From Gammaproteobacteria bacterium (lineage in GTDB: Bacteria; Pseudomonadota; Gammaproteobacteria; Eutrophobiales; Eutrophobiaceae): a stretch of 43,093 nt of DNA. How positions within the stretch are numbered: the first letter of the stretch is position 1; each line of letters begins with the position of its first letter. The notes beneath the pieces are model-generated. The model worked only from the letters and a program-made list of their open reading frames with translations. It did no database searches and was not told the origin of the DNA. The DNA lies in the NCBI GenBank assembly GCA_026710545.1, contig JAPOQU010000055.1:105312-148404 (forward strand), read 5' to 3'. Positions 1 to 9,006 of the stretch are shown piece after piece. A program made the translations under genes and the position numbers.

Positions 1-1290
1 TTCCACGATGATCTCTCCGTTGACTACAACGTGCCTGACGTCCGACCCGCGCGCGGACAAGGTGAGGTTGCACACCGGCCTGTTGCCGGGTTGATGGTGT
101 ATGCCGTTGGTATCGACAACGATGAAATCCGCCAATGCGCCCGGCGCCAGTACTCCCAGGTTTTTCCTGAGCATGCGCCCGCCGTTCCTGGTAGCCATGC
201 AGAGTACCAGTTCCGAATTGGTGGATGCCGGGTCCAGCCCGCGGATGCGTTGCAGCAACTGTGCGGACTTCATGGCTTCGAACATGTCCTGGCCGGCGAC
301 TGCCGCGCCATCAGTACCTAATGCAACATTGGCGCCGGCGTCAATCAGCGGTCCCAGCCGGATAATCCCCGAAGCCAGGTACTGGTTGCTGACGGGGTTG
401 TGTACGATGCTTGCGCTCGCGTCACCCAGCAGGGCAATTTCTTCTTCATCGAGCCAGATGCCGTGCGCCAGCGTGATGCGGTCGTCGAGAATGCCCTGCT
501 CATGTAACCACCTGGCCGGCCTCATGTTGTAAATGGAGGTGAAGATATCCACTTCAAACCTGGATTCACTGCAGTGTGAATGCCAGCAAACGTCGAATTC
601 CTCGGCCAGTTCGTGACTTGCAAGCATGAGATCAGGGTCCAGGTACACCACGTTTTCAGGCGCAGGCCAGACCTCTACCAGCGAACCCGCAGGTTTTTCC
701 CGGATACACGCACGGGTAATTTCAAGTTCCTCGGCAGTACTGTACCGGAACAGCCGCGCGTCACTGTTCATGCGCCTGCCGCCTTCCACCATGGGGCCGT
801 AAATGCCGCGCGCGACCACGCCGCGCACGCCGATCTCTTCCAGCGCATCGGCGACGCCGATAACGGTCTCTTCGTCCACCGGGGCGTAGTGGTTGTCCAC
901 TATCGCGGTTGTGCCGCACAACACACTGTTCAGCGCCCCCAGGCGCACCGCATGCACGGCTTCCTCCCGGCTGATCTCCGCAGCCAGCGGCATCATGTAA
1001 TCTGACAGCCAGGGCAGCAGGGACAGGCCGTCCCCCAGTGTTTTACCCAGGTGCTGGAACAGGTGGTTATGGCCGTCAACCAGGCCGGGCATGACGGTCA
1101 GGCCGGAAAAATCCACGGTACGCGTCGCTGCGGTTATGTTATTTTCCACGCCGGCCGGGGTCCCGACGGCCAGTATTTCAGCGCCGGCAACGGCAATTGC
1201 GCCATTGCGGATCCAGGGATTCGCCGCATCCAGGGTGAAGATATCCCCTCCCTTGAAGAGCATATCTGCAACCTTCCTGTCAGTTTCCAT
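1..1290 (-). CDS. Amidohydrolase, TRZ/ATZ (SAH/MTA deaminase-like) family, 3' end outside window
   Basis: The frame is open for 430 codons from ATG 1290 to the window edge, so the C-terminus is missing. It reads as a metal-dependent amidohydrolase of the TRZ/ATZ and S-adenosylhomocysteine/methylthioadenosine deaminase group. The metal motif GHNH lies at residues 73-76, followed by CWHSHC (H237, H239), the metal histidine in LAHGIW (H276), a VHNPVSN segment near 296-302 and the catalytic Asp in LGTDG (D327). These enzymes hydrolytically deaminate purine- or triazine-like rings in the cytoplasm. The exact substrate cannot be told from the sequence. A GGGGAG ribosome site precedes the ATG by about 12 bases. 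The gene diverges from csiV with about 100 bp between them. Family assignment is firm; chlorohydrolase, guanine deaminase or hydantoinase-like activities remain possible. Confidence 0.85.
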   Translation of the reverse strand, partial: METDRKVADMLFKGGDIFTLDAANPWIRNGAIAVAGAEILAVGTPAGVENNITAATRTVDFSGLTVMPGLVDGHNHLFQHLGKTLGDGLSLLPWLSDYMMPLAAEISREEAVHAVRLGALNSVLCGTTAIVDNHYAPVDEETVIGVADALEEIGVRGVVARGIYGPMVEGGRRMNSDARLFRYSTAEELEITRACIREKPAGSLVEVWPAPENVVYLDPDLMLASHELAEEFDVCWHSHCSESRFEVDIFTSIYNMRPARWLHEQGILDDRITLAHGIWLDEEEIALLGDASASIVHNPVSNQYLASGIIRLGPLIDAGANVALGTDGAAVAGQDMFEAMKSAQLLQRIRGLDPASTNSELVLCMATRNGGRMLRKNLGVLAPGALADFIVVDTNGIHHQPGNRPVCNLTLSARGSDVRHVVVNGEIIVE

Positions 1291-1396
1291 CAGAAATTCC
1301 ACTCCCCACACCGGAATGCCGGTTATCGCGCCGCAATGACGTTGAAATGGAATAACAGACTTGATTCTGCCGGGACATCTTTGTATTTTGCCACAG

Positions 1397-2182
1397 ATGC
1401 TCAAAAGGATTAATTTTTCGGGGTTCACTCCAAGCGTATCCAGGATATTGCTGATCTCGTGTTGCCTGTTGCCGGTAACGCGCGCCGCGGTATGCGCCGA
1501 CTGGTTCGAAGTGGAAGCCGTCCTGTTTGCATACACCGAACCGGACGCCGGTGACGAATGGTGGTATGAAAACCCGGGGTTGCCGCCGCGGCATCAGACC
1601 ATCGGACTGATCAGGGATACTGCGGCCCCCGTGAACGGAGAGACGCCTGACGCTATGGATGAGGCGGATTTGATGCCGTATCTTGCCCTGCCAAAAGGGA
1701 ATTACCAGCTTGGCGGTGTCAGGAGGGTACTGGAATTATCCGGCGCATACCGGCCCTTGCTGCACGTGGCCTGGCAACAGCCGGGACTGGGCGTCCGGGA
1801 CGTGAGAGCGATACACCTGGACAATACCCGCTTTGAGAAAAAAACCGCTGAGCCGGATGAGGCCCCGGCGGATGCAGAACGGGAGCAGCCCGAATACACC
1901 CCTCCGGATAAGGTCTTTGACGGCATTATCCGGCTGCGCAAGTCGCGTTTCCTGCACCTTGACGTGGATTTTGCCTATTTCCCCGACGTGCTGGAACAGC
2001 CCGGCCTGGAATCCCGGGATGAAGCTGCCGGCCGCGTGCGTTTGCCGACGGATTATGTCAGGTTAACGGAGAGCAGGAGAGTAAAACCGGACGAACTGCA
2101 CTATTTCGACCATCCCCTGTTTGGCCTGATCGTTCAGGTCAGAAAAATAATATCCGCAGATGACGCAGATTACCGCAGATGA
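1397..2182 (+). CDS. csiV: CsiV-like secreted peptidoglycan-binding protein
   Basis: This is a 261-residue exported protein. ATG 1397 is preferred to the upstream ATG 1361 because it gives a standard signal peptide: Lys-Arg, a hydrophobic stretch, then cleavage near AVCA. The mature protein opens with WFEVEAVLFAY, the hallmark of the CsiV family (WYxVExxxF). It ends with a DHPLFGLIVQVRKI segment, also typical. In Vibrio, CsiV binds peptidoglycan and is needed for growth with non-canonical D-amino acids through LpoA/PBP1A; that role is family knowledge, not shown here. The final residues (ADDADYRR) are encoded by a dispersed repeat that begins at 2153, so the native stop was probably replaced by repeat sequence. 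The gene is single, divergent from the amidohydrolase and convergent with the DUF815 gene. Confidence 0.75.
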   Translation: MLKRINFSGFTPSVSRILLISCCLLPVTRAAVCADWFEVEAVLFAYTEPDAGDEWWYENPGLPPRHQTIGLIRDTAAPVNGETPDAMDEADLMPYLALPKGNYQLGGVRRVLELSGAYRPLLHVAWQQPGLGVRDVRAIHLDNTRFEKKTAEPDEAPADAEREQPEYTPPDKVFDGIIRLRKSRFLHLDVDFAYFPDVLEQPGLESRDEAAGRVRLPTDYVRLTESRRVKPDELHYFDHPLFGLIVQVRKIISADDADYRR

Positions 2183-2285
2183 AATAAAAATTATTTTGTT
2201 ATGAGGAAGCTATATGGTATTTAAACCGGAAACTTCGTGTCATAAATCAAAGATATAATCTGCGTCCATCTGCGTCATCTGCGGA
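2153..2285. repeat. Inverted pair of 28-bp dispersed repeat arms
   Basis: The arms 2153-2180 and 2258-2285 are inverted copies. Eighteen bases starting TCCGCAGATGACGCAGAT match exactly and most of the remainder match. They enclose an AT-rich 77-bp core. The element spans the gap between convergent csiV and the DUF815 gene. Its left arm supplies the last codons of csiV and its right arm ends five bases before the DUF815 stop. It could fold in RNA and stop transcription from both sides, or it could be a miniature mobile element. There is no transposase nearby. Confidence 0.75.
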
Positions 2286-2289
2286 TAAA

Positions 2290-3147
2290 TTATCGCTGTT
2301 CAGACAGTAACGTCATGCCGGCCCAGTTGCGCGCGAATTGTGCCGCGCTCCTGCCGCTGCGGGTGCCTTTTTCCAGCGCCCACTGCAGGGCGGCCTCCCT
2401 CACCGTCTCGTGGTCGCCGACTTTTACGCCGGTCCTGTCCAGCCAGTGAAAAGCAATCTGCAGGTATTGTTCCTGGTTGAACGGGTGGAACGACAGCCAG
2501 ATCCCGAAACGTTCCGACAGTGAGAGTTTCTCTTCTACGGCTTCGCCATGGTGGATTTCGCCGTCGACCATCCTGGACTCCAGGTTCTCCGACCTGAATT
2601 CCGGTATCAGGTGACGCCGGTTGGAGGTGGCGTAGATCAGGATATTGTCCGGAATGTCGCTTACCGAACCGTCCAGCGTGACTTTCAGCGTCTTGTAACT
2701 GGGGTCGTTCACGTCGAATGACAGGTCGTCACAGTAAATGATGAACTTGCCTGAAAAATGGCTCAGTTCGTCACAGATATCCGTCAGGTCGGTGAGGTTG
2801 TCCCGCGTGACTTCCACCAGGTACAGGCCCCGGTCGCGGTACTCGCTGAAGATAGCCTTGACCAGGGATGACTTGCCGGTGCCGCGCGGCCCCCACAACA
2901 GGACGTTGTTGGCAGGATAACCGTTGATGAACTGTTCGGTGTTCGAGCACAGCGAGTTTTTTTGCCTTTCAATACAAAGCAGGTCATCCAGCCCGATATC
3001 CCTGGAATGCCTGATTTCCTCCAGACGGGATGCCGCGCCGCTACGGCGCCAGCGCATAAGAGGGGCAGCCTGTCCCGGTTGCCCGGTCGATTTTTTGAAT
3101 TTCAGGCGGCCCAGCAGTGAACCGAGCCGTGTATCCGTATCAGTCAT
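2290..3147 (-). CDS. DUF815 family ATPase
   Basis: This is a 285-residue AAA-like ATPase of the DUF815 family. A Walker A motif appears as LWGPRGTGKSS, and a Walker B-like DDLSF follows after about 60 residues. The stretch DPSYKTLKVTLDGS and the sensor-like YATSNRRHL are characteristic of DUF815. The open frame extends to 3366 and into glyA, but ATG 3147 (MTDTDTRLG) gives the usual family length and leaves a proper divergent promoter region. The biological role is unknown for the family; a cytoplasmic P-loop NTPase is all that can be stated. It is divergent from glyA and convergent with csiV. Confidence 0.85.
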   Translation of the reverse strand: MTDTDTRLGSLLGRLKFKKSTGQPGQAAPLMRWRRSGAASRLEEIRHSRDIGLDDLLCIERQKNSLCSNTEQFINGYPANNVLLWGPRGTGKSSLVKAIFSEYRDRGLYLVEVTRDNLTDLTDICDELSHFSGKFIIYCDDLSFDVNDPSYKTLKVTLDGSVSDIPDNILIYATSNRRHLIPEFRSENLESRMVDGEIHHGEAVEEKLSLSERFGIWLSFHPFNQEQYLQIAFHWLDRTGVKVGDHETVREAALQWALEKGTRSGRSAAQFARNWAGMTLLSEQR

Positions 3148-3279
3148 GATGTCTCTGTTATTAAAGTTGCCATTATACGCCGAGATGTACGGATTCCGGC
3201 TTTTTCGAAAAAATCCGGATGTAATTATACGTGTCATCTTTATAATACCGTTTCTATTTTGCAGCCGGAAAGGTGAGGA
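3148..3279. promoter_or_regulatory. Divergent promoter region between DUF815 gene and glyA
   Basis: This 132-bp gap must hold the promoters for both genes. A TATAAT hexamer lies at 3241-3246, properly placed for glyA, but no good -35 is visible upstream of it. An imperfect palindrome at 3193-3219 (CCGG, T-run, CG, A-run, CCGG) could be a regulator site or a hairpin. A strong AAGGTGAGG ribosome site precedes glyA. Confidence 0.4.
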
Positions 3280-4539
<1,260 letters not shown>

Positions 4540-5001
4540 TGACTGCAACAGGTCGCGAATGCGACTATGGGGTATTGAAATCCTTTTCTCAAATCGCGCT
4601 GAGCGACAGTTTTGGAACGTACTGGAAAGGGGTAAATTTAGGACACCCATAAATTTATACATTTTGTTAATTCATGGGTGTCCCAAATTAGGTTCCCCAA
4701 ATTAGGTTCTGGACTAAGGTGCCGCAACACATGGGGTGGGATGACGGCCTTTGTGTGAAGCAAATGTGCAAAAAAGTATTGGTTAGTAAAGATTCATTCG
4801 GTGAGGCGTACCTGGATTTTTTCAATGCGGCCATTCAAGACTTTAAAAAAGTAGCGCCCCGGGGTTGGTTTGTCAAATCATCATAAACTTCCTGATTTTC
4901 TTCTCTGATAGCCAGGAACGTGTGACATATCTGTTTTTCTATGCAATAACAATAAGTTATATACTTCATAGTATACCTTAGGTCGCCCTGAACCTTTTCA
5001 T
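4540..5001. other. Gene-poor stretch with repeats and a possible gene remnant
   Basis: About 460 bp without a convincing gene. The first part holds a palindrome and a tandem 14-bp repeat (annotated separately). A 43-codon frame (GTG 4755, or ATG 4764, to TAA 4886) has no recognisable match and poor start signals; it may be the end of a lost gene. The remainder is AT-rich and precedes the higBA promoter. Confidence 0.5.
4633..4709. repeat. Palindromic pair plus tandem 14-bp repeat
   Basis: Arms GGACACCCAT (4641-4650) and ATGGGTGTCC (4674-4683) are perfect inverted copies around a 23-nt AT-rich loop, and weaker pairing continues outward. Directly after, CCCAAATTAGGTTC occurs twice head to tail at 4682-4695 and 4696-4709. 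The structure resembles REP-type palindromes mobilised by Y1 transposases. It follows glyA and could also end its transcript. Confidence 0.7.
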
Positions 5002-5031
5002 TTGACTTTATATATCGACATCCGATATATT
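5002..5031 (+). promoter_or_regulatory. higBA promoter with operator between -35 and -10
   Basis: The -35 TTGACT (5002-5007) and -10 TATATT (5026-5031) are 18 bp apart. A perfect inverted repeat, ATATATCG-ACATC-CGATATAT (5010-5030), fills the spacer and overlaps the -10. This is the expected site for the HigA antitoxin to repress its own operon. The start codon at 5038 lies only seven bases past the -10, so the transcript may be leaderless. Confidence 0.75.
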
Positions 5032-5037
5032 TTATCA

Positions 5038-5331
5038 ATGATAAGGAACATCAAGGGCAAGACAACACAAGATATCTATGACGGAGTAGACAGTCGTTAT
5101 TCCCGGAAGATACCGAGGAAGTTACATAGGAAAAGCCGTCGTATTCTCGATCAGATAAACGTTGCAAATAATATTGGGGTTCTGCGAGTGCCGCCCGGCA
5201 ATCAACTGGAGAAATTAGAAGGTTCTCTTCGTGACCACTGGAGTATAAGGATCAATGATCAATGGAGAGTAATTTTTACGTGGGTCAACCATGGCGCGAA
5301 CGACGTCCAGATAACCGACTACCACAAATAG
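5038..5331 (+). CDS. higB: HigB/RelE-type toxin
   Basis: This 97-residue protein of the HigB (RelE superfamily) toxin type is a ribosome-dependent mRNA endonuclease in characterised relatives. The family pattern is clear: start MIRNIKGK, a central PGNQLEKLEGSLRDHWSIRI, then NDQWRVIFTW and a closing ITDYHK. The start at ATG 5038 matches other HigB proteins; the frame extends to 5002, but those 12 codons overlap the promoter. The toxin comes first and the antitoxin follows after 17 bp, which is the usual HigBA order. Repression by HigA at the 5010-5030 palindrome is likely. Confidence 0.92.
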   Translation: MIRNIKGKTTQDIYDGVDSRYSRKIPRKLHRKSRRILDQINVANNIGVLRVPPGNQLEKLEGSLRDHWSIRINDQWRVIFTWVNHGANDVQITDYHK

Positions 5332-5348
5332 TTATTTTGAGATATAAA

Positions 5349-5642
5349 ATGCTGCCCAAAAACAGACCGCCGACACATCCCGGGGAAATGCTCCTGGAAG
5401 AATTTTTGAAACCCATTGGTGTCAGCCAGAAGGAATTTGCAGTTCACCTCGGCTGGACCTATGCAAGGCTCAATGAGATCATTAACGGCAAGAGAGGCGT
5501 TTCTGCCGAGTCTGCGCTGGCATTCGGTGAAGCATTAAATACCGGTCCGGATTTCTGGTTAAACCTGCAAGGGCACTGGGATTTGTGGCATTCGATGCAA
5601 ACCCATGAAACAATCCCGCCCCTTCAAAAAACCGGATATTAG
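5349..5642 (+). CDS. higA: HigA-type antitoxin, XRE/Cro helix-turn-helix
   Basis: This 97-residue protein carries an XRE-type helix-turn-helix: GVSQKEFAVHLGWTYARLNEIINGKRGVS at about residues 23-51. The preceding PPTHPGEMLLEEFLKP is characteristic of HigA. The frame begins upstream at 5262 inside higB, but ATG 5349 gives the standard antitoxin. It should bind and neutralise HigB and, with it, repress the promoter at 5002-5031. The C-terminus WDLWHSMQT also fits the family (xDLWxAxx). Confidence 0.92.
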   Translation: MLPKNRPPTHPGEMLLEEFLKPIGVSQKEFAVHLGWTYARLNEIINGKRGVSAESALAFGEALNTGPDFWLNLQGHWDLWHSMQTHETIPPLQKTGY

Positions 5643-5790
5643 AGAAACGATTTCGGATACCGAAGTTTGGCAAATTTTGCCCCGATTTTGGATTAAGCGC
5701 AAAAAAAGGCAATATGAACAAGAAAATGGAATGACGAGGTGGTGACAACCAGGGTGAGGTAAAAACAAATGGGCATCCTTCTTTTTGACG

Positions 5791-5796
5791 TATAAT
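5791..5796 (+). promoter_or_regulatory. Consensus -10 box just upstream of nrdR
   Basis: TATAAT lies seven bases before the nrdR ATG at 5804. No good -35 is found 16-18 bp upstream; the TTGACG at 5785-5790 abuts the -10 and is too close to serve with it. If this -10 is used, transcription would start at or one or two bases before the ATG, and the mRNA would be leaderless. No Shine-Dalgarno sequence is visible. Confidence 0.4.
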
Positions 5797-5803
5797 CGGC
5801 ATT

Positions 5804-6301
5804 ATGCGTTGCCCATTCTGTTCATTCGAAGATACCAGGGTCATCGATTCCAGACTGGCCGACGAAGGAGACCAGGTCAGGCGCCGGCGTGAGTGTGTTG
5901 AATGCAGGGAACGCTTTACCACATACGAGTCTGCAGAATTCAACTATCCCAGGATTATCAAATCCGATGGACGGCGCGAACGGTTTACCGACGACAAGCT
6001 GCGTTCCGGCATTTTGCGCGCCCTGGAAAAGAGACCGGTTGCCATGGAGAAGGTGGAAATCGCCATCTCCCGTATCAAGCACAAACTGCGCTCGCTGGGT
6101 GAAAGGGAAGTGAAATCGAGGAAAGTAGGGGACTGGGTAATGGAAGAATTAAAGTCCGTGGACCAGGTAGCCTACCTCCGGTTTGCTTCCGTGTACCAGA
6201 GTTTCGCAGATGTCAGGGCCTTCCTGGAAGAGATTGAGAGGCTCGAAGGCGAAGTGCCTGCCGAGCTGAGGGAGGCTCAAATGGACCTGCTGGACGAGTG
6301 A
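5804..6301 (+). CDS. nrdR: Transcriptional repressor NrdR
   Basis: This 165-residue nucleotide-sensing repressor controls ribonucleotide reductase genes. The N-terminal zinc ribbon has C3, C6, C31 and C34 (CPFC and CVEC). An ATP-cone domain follows at about residues 49-139 with the typical [16 protein letters not shown] start. The end LLDE is slightly longer than in E. coli (149 residues). It heads the run nrdR-ribD-nusB-thiL on one strand; ribD begins one base after its TGA, so the two are translationally linked. Confidence 0.97.
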   Translation: MRCPFCSFEDTRVIDSRLADEGDQVRRRRECVECRERFTTYESAEFNYPRIIKSDGRRERFTDDKLRSGILRALEKRPVAMEKVEIAISRIKHKLRSLGEREVKSRKVGDWVMEELKSVDQVAYLRFASVYQSFADVRAFLEEIERLEGEVPAELREAQMDLLDE

Positions 6302-6302
6302 C

Positions 6303-7400
6303 GTGAGGTGGACGGAGGCTGATTCCTCCCATATGTCGCACGCCCTGGAACTGGCCGGGAAAGGCAGGTTCACCACCCATCCCAACCCCCGGGTAGGCTG
6401 CGTCATCACCAGGGATGACAAGGTCCTGGGGACGGGTTGGCACATGAAAGCCGGCAGCCCCCATGCCGAAATCAACGCACTTGACGATGCTGGCTGTGAT
6501 GTGCGCGGCGCGACTGCCTACGTTTCGCTTGAGCCCTGTTCCCATCACGGCAGGACGCCGCCTTGTACCGAGGCCATTATCGGGTCGGGGATAAGCCGGG
6601 TCGTGATAGCCGCGCCTGATCCGAATCCGCAGGTAGCGGGCGCAGGGATAAAGGCGTTGAAAGAAGCCGGCATCAGCGTGGAAACCGGTCTGATGGCGGA
6701 ACCGGCAAACGAACTGAACAAGGGGTTTATTTCCCGGATGACGCGCGCACGGCCTTACGTACGCTGCAAGAGTGCGGTCAGTGTTGACGGCAAGACGGCG
6801 CTGGCAGGAGGAGCCAGCCGCTGGATCACCGGCGCTGCTGCCAGGCAGGACGTGCAGCAACTGAGGGCGGCGAGTTCAGCCGTCATGACCGGTATCAATA
6901 CCGTTCTGGCCGATGACCCGCGCCTGAACGTACGCGCCGTCGATACGGATGGGAGGCAACCCCTGAGGGTAGTGCTGGACAGGAATCTGAGGTTTCCCGG
7001 AAGCGCAAAAATGCTTGGCGAGGACGGGACAACCATCCTGTTCACCAGGAACGGGGATGAGCGGTTGCATGCCGGCCTGGAGCAAGCAGGCGCCCGTATC
7101 CGCTTCGTCAGCGGGGATGAGGACGAGTTCCTGGACTCCGTTTTGCGGGCACTGGCATCGACTTATGAAGTGAACGACCTGTTGGTGGAGGCAGGAGCAA
7201 AGTTGTCCGGCGCTATGCTGGAGCGTAGACTGGTCGATGAACTGGTGGTGTACCAGGCGCCGGTCATACTGGGCGCCGATGCCGCGGACATGATGGAAAT
7301 TAACGCAATTACAGATATGAATGATCGATACAGGCTGGACCTGGTGGATTTCCGCCGGTTTGACCGGGACTGGCGTTTTGTGTTCAAACCGCGTTATTGA
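6303..7400 (+). CDS. ribD: Bifunctional riboflavin deaminase/reductase RibD
   Basis: This 365-residue two-domain enzyme carries out the second and third steps of riboflavin synthesis. The N-terminal deaminase has H54 and E56 (PHAEINAL) and zinc ligands C79 and C88 (EPCSHHGRTPPCTE). The C-terminal reductase starts near PYVRCKSAVSVDGKTAL (about residue 146). GTG 6303 is the likely start, since other RibD proteins carry about ten residues before the conserved MxxALELA; ATG 6333 is the alternative. RibE, RibBA and RibH genes that often follow are not here; nusB comes 15 bp downstream. Confidence 0.96.
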   Translation: MRWTEADSSHMSHALELAGKGRFTTHPNPRVGCVITRDDKVLGTGWHMKAGSPHAEINALDDAGCDVRGATAYVSLEPCSHHGRTPPCTEAIIGSGISRVVIAAPDPNPQVAGAGIKALKEAGISVETGLMAEPANELNKGFISRMTRARPYVRCKSAVSVDGKTALAGGASRWITGAAARQDVQQLRAASSAVMTGINTVLADDPRLNVRAVDTDGRQPLRVVLDRNLRFPGSAKMLGEDGTTILFTRNGDERLHAGLEQAGARIRFVSGDEDEFLDSVLRALASTYEVNDLLVEAGAKLSGAMLERRLVDELVVYQAPVILGADAADMMEINAITDMNDRYRLDLVDFRRFDRDWRFVFKPRY

Positions 7401-7415
7401 AAGGTTACTCGATAC

Positions 7416-7868
7416 ATGACGCAAAAGAACCCGGGTAAAACCAGCCGGTCCATGGGTGCGCGGGTCCGGGCCAGGCGCTCAGCCGTGCAAGCCTTGTACC
7501 AGTGGTTTTTGACGGAACAGCCCATGACGGAGATCATTGACGAGTTTGAGCGTGACAGAAAGGAATTGAAGAAGGCCGACACAGACTATTTCCGGGATAT
7601 TCTGACCGGCAACGCCAGTAATTCGACCGCGATCAGGGACTCCCTGGCGCCGTATCTGGACCGGGCCATGCATGAACTGGACCCCGTCACCAGGGCGGTA
7701 CTGTGCCTGGGCGTTTACGAACTCAAGTACCAGCCGGCACTGCCGCTGCGCGTGGTATTGAATGAGTCCATTGAACTGGCAAGGATGTTCGGAGCAGAGG
7801 ATTCCTACAAATATATCAACGGGGTACTGGACAAGGCCGCACAGCAACTCCGCCCTGAAGGCCGGTAA
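7416..7868 (+). CDS. nusB: Transcription antitermination factor NusB
   Basis: This all-helical 150-residue protein binds boxA RNA with S10 (NusE) in rRNA antitermination. Diagnostic stretches are RRSAVQALYQW near residue 20, a central LDRAMHELDPVTRAVLCLGVYEL, and the C-terminal LNESIELARMFGAEDSYKYINGVLDK. It has an Arg-rich N-terminus, as is usual for RNA contact. It lies 15 bp after ribD and 79 bp before thiL. The ribH-nusB-thiL order of many proteobacteria is retained apart from ribH. Confidence 0.97.
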   Translation: MTQKNPGKTSRSMGARVRARRSAVQALYQWFLTEQPMTEIIDEFERDRKELKKADTDYFRDILTGNASNSTAIRDSLAPYLDRAMHELDPVTRAVLCLGVYELKYQPALPLRVVLNESIELARMFGAEDSYKYINGVLDKAAQQLRPEGR

Positions 7869-7947
7869 TGACCCGCCATGGGATGGCCTGGCGCCGCTGA
7901 TCGGGATATCCTGTAACAGGGCAGGGCGGTAATCCGCCGGGGTTGTC

Positions 7948-8895
7948 ATGTCATTAACTGAATTTGGCGTCATCGAAAAATATTTTGCCGGGCTGACCCC
8001 CGCAGGCCGCGGTGTCATGCTCGGGGTGGGCGACGACGCGGCGCTGCTGGCTGCGGATGCGGGCTCTCATCTCGTCGTAACGACCGACAGCCTGGTTTCG
8101 GGAGTACATTTTTTCCCTGGTGCGGACCCCGCCGATATCGGTTACAAGTCCCTGGCCGTAAACCTCAGCGATATGGCCGCCATGGGCGCCGAACCGCGCT
8201 GGATCACCCTGGCACTGACCCTCTCCGAAGCTGAAATGAACGATGACTGGCTGGACGGGTTCGCCCGCGGCCTGGGGCAACTGGCAGGAAATCATGCCGT
8301 ATCGCTGGTCGGTGGGGACCTGTGTAAAGGTCCGCTGGCGGTAACGATACAGTTAATCGGCGAGTGCCCGAAAGGCCGGGAAATACGGCGTTCCGGAGCC
8401 AATGCGGGTGATCTGATCTACATCAGCGGCCGGTTGGGTAGCGCGTCACTGGCCCTGGCTATATTCAAATCGGGGCAGGAGCCCCAGCCGGATTGTGCCG
8501 GGCGTTTGCTGCGGCCCGAGCCAAGGGTCGAATTAGGCGTGTCCCTGCGCGGGATTGCGAGCGCCATGATCGACATATCGGACGGGTTGCTCGCGGACCT
8601 GGGCCACCTGCTTGAATCCGGCAGCCTGGGCGCCGTAATCGACATCGATACCATCCCGGTCGATACTTCTCTCGACAGGGACTGCGCTCCCCCTGAGAAG
8701 TGGCGCCACGTACTCAGCGGCGGCGATGATTACGAGTTGTGTTTTACCGTTGCGCCGGCAAAACAACAGGATCTGGAGCGTATCGGCCGGCCGGTATACC
8801 GTATCGGCGCGGTCACGGCAGAGCGGGGGATACGTTGTATCCGCGCGGACGGTTCCGATCATATTCCGGACAGCCAGGGGTACCTGCATTTCTGA
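7948..8895 (+). CDS. thiL: Thiamine-monophosphate kinase
   Basis: This 315-residue enzyme phosphorylates thiamine monophosphate to the active pyrophosphate. It starts with the ThiL signature EFGVIEKYFAG, followed by a metal-binding GDDAALL at about residues 28-34, VTTDSLVSGVHF and VNLSDMAAMGA. The C-terminal half has AMIDISDGLLADLGHLL and the nucleotide-binding SGGDDYELCF. No pgpA gene follows, although this pair is common. Just after the stop the sequence becomes AT-richer and gene direction changes, so thiL marks the left edge of the catabolic island. Confidence 0.97.
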   Translation: MSLTEFGVIEKYFAGLTPAGRGVMLGVGDDAALLAADAGSHLVVTTDSLVSGVHFFPGADPADIGYKSLAVNLSDMAAMGAEPRWITLALTLSEAEMNDDWLDGFARGLGQLAGNHAVSLVGGDLCKGPLAVTIQLIGECPKGREIRRSGANAGDLIYISGRLGSASLALAIFKSGQEPQPDCAGRLLRPEPRVELGVSLRGIASAMIDISDGLLADLGHLLESGSLGAVIDIDTIPVDTSLDRDCAPPEKWRHVLSGGDDYELCFTVAPAKQQDLERIGRPVYRIGAVTAERGIRCIRADGSDHIPDSQGYLHF

Positions 8896-8934
8896 AGCGG
8901 TGTGGTTTTTCCATTTCGGTATTACTTGACATTG

Positions 8935-8958
8935 CTGCCTCTCGAAGCATGGAGGCAG
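8935..8958. terminator. Hairpin between convergent thiL and tartrate dehydrogenase gene
   Basis: CTGCCTC (8935-8941) and GAGGCAG (8952-8958) form a perfect 7-bp stem with a 10-nt loop. It lies between two convergent genes and could end either transcript. No T-run follows on either strand, so it is not a classical intrinsic terminator. Confidence 0.35.
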
Positions 8959-9006
8959 ACAGCATGAGGTTGAACATGGCCCAGCCAGCAGTTATTCGCT
9001 TCGTCC

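Noticed and set aside
4755..4886. 43-codon frame after glyA (GTG 4755 or ATG 4764)
   Set aside because: No ribosome site, no recognisable family and a repeat-rich setting. Possibly a remnant, not listed as a gene.
5785..5796. TTGACGTATAAT read as a joined -35 and -10 for nrdR
   Set aside because: The two hexamers abut, with no spacer, so they cannot serve as one promoter. Only the TATAAT was kept.
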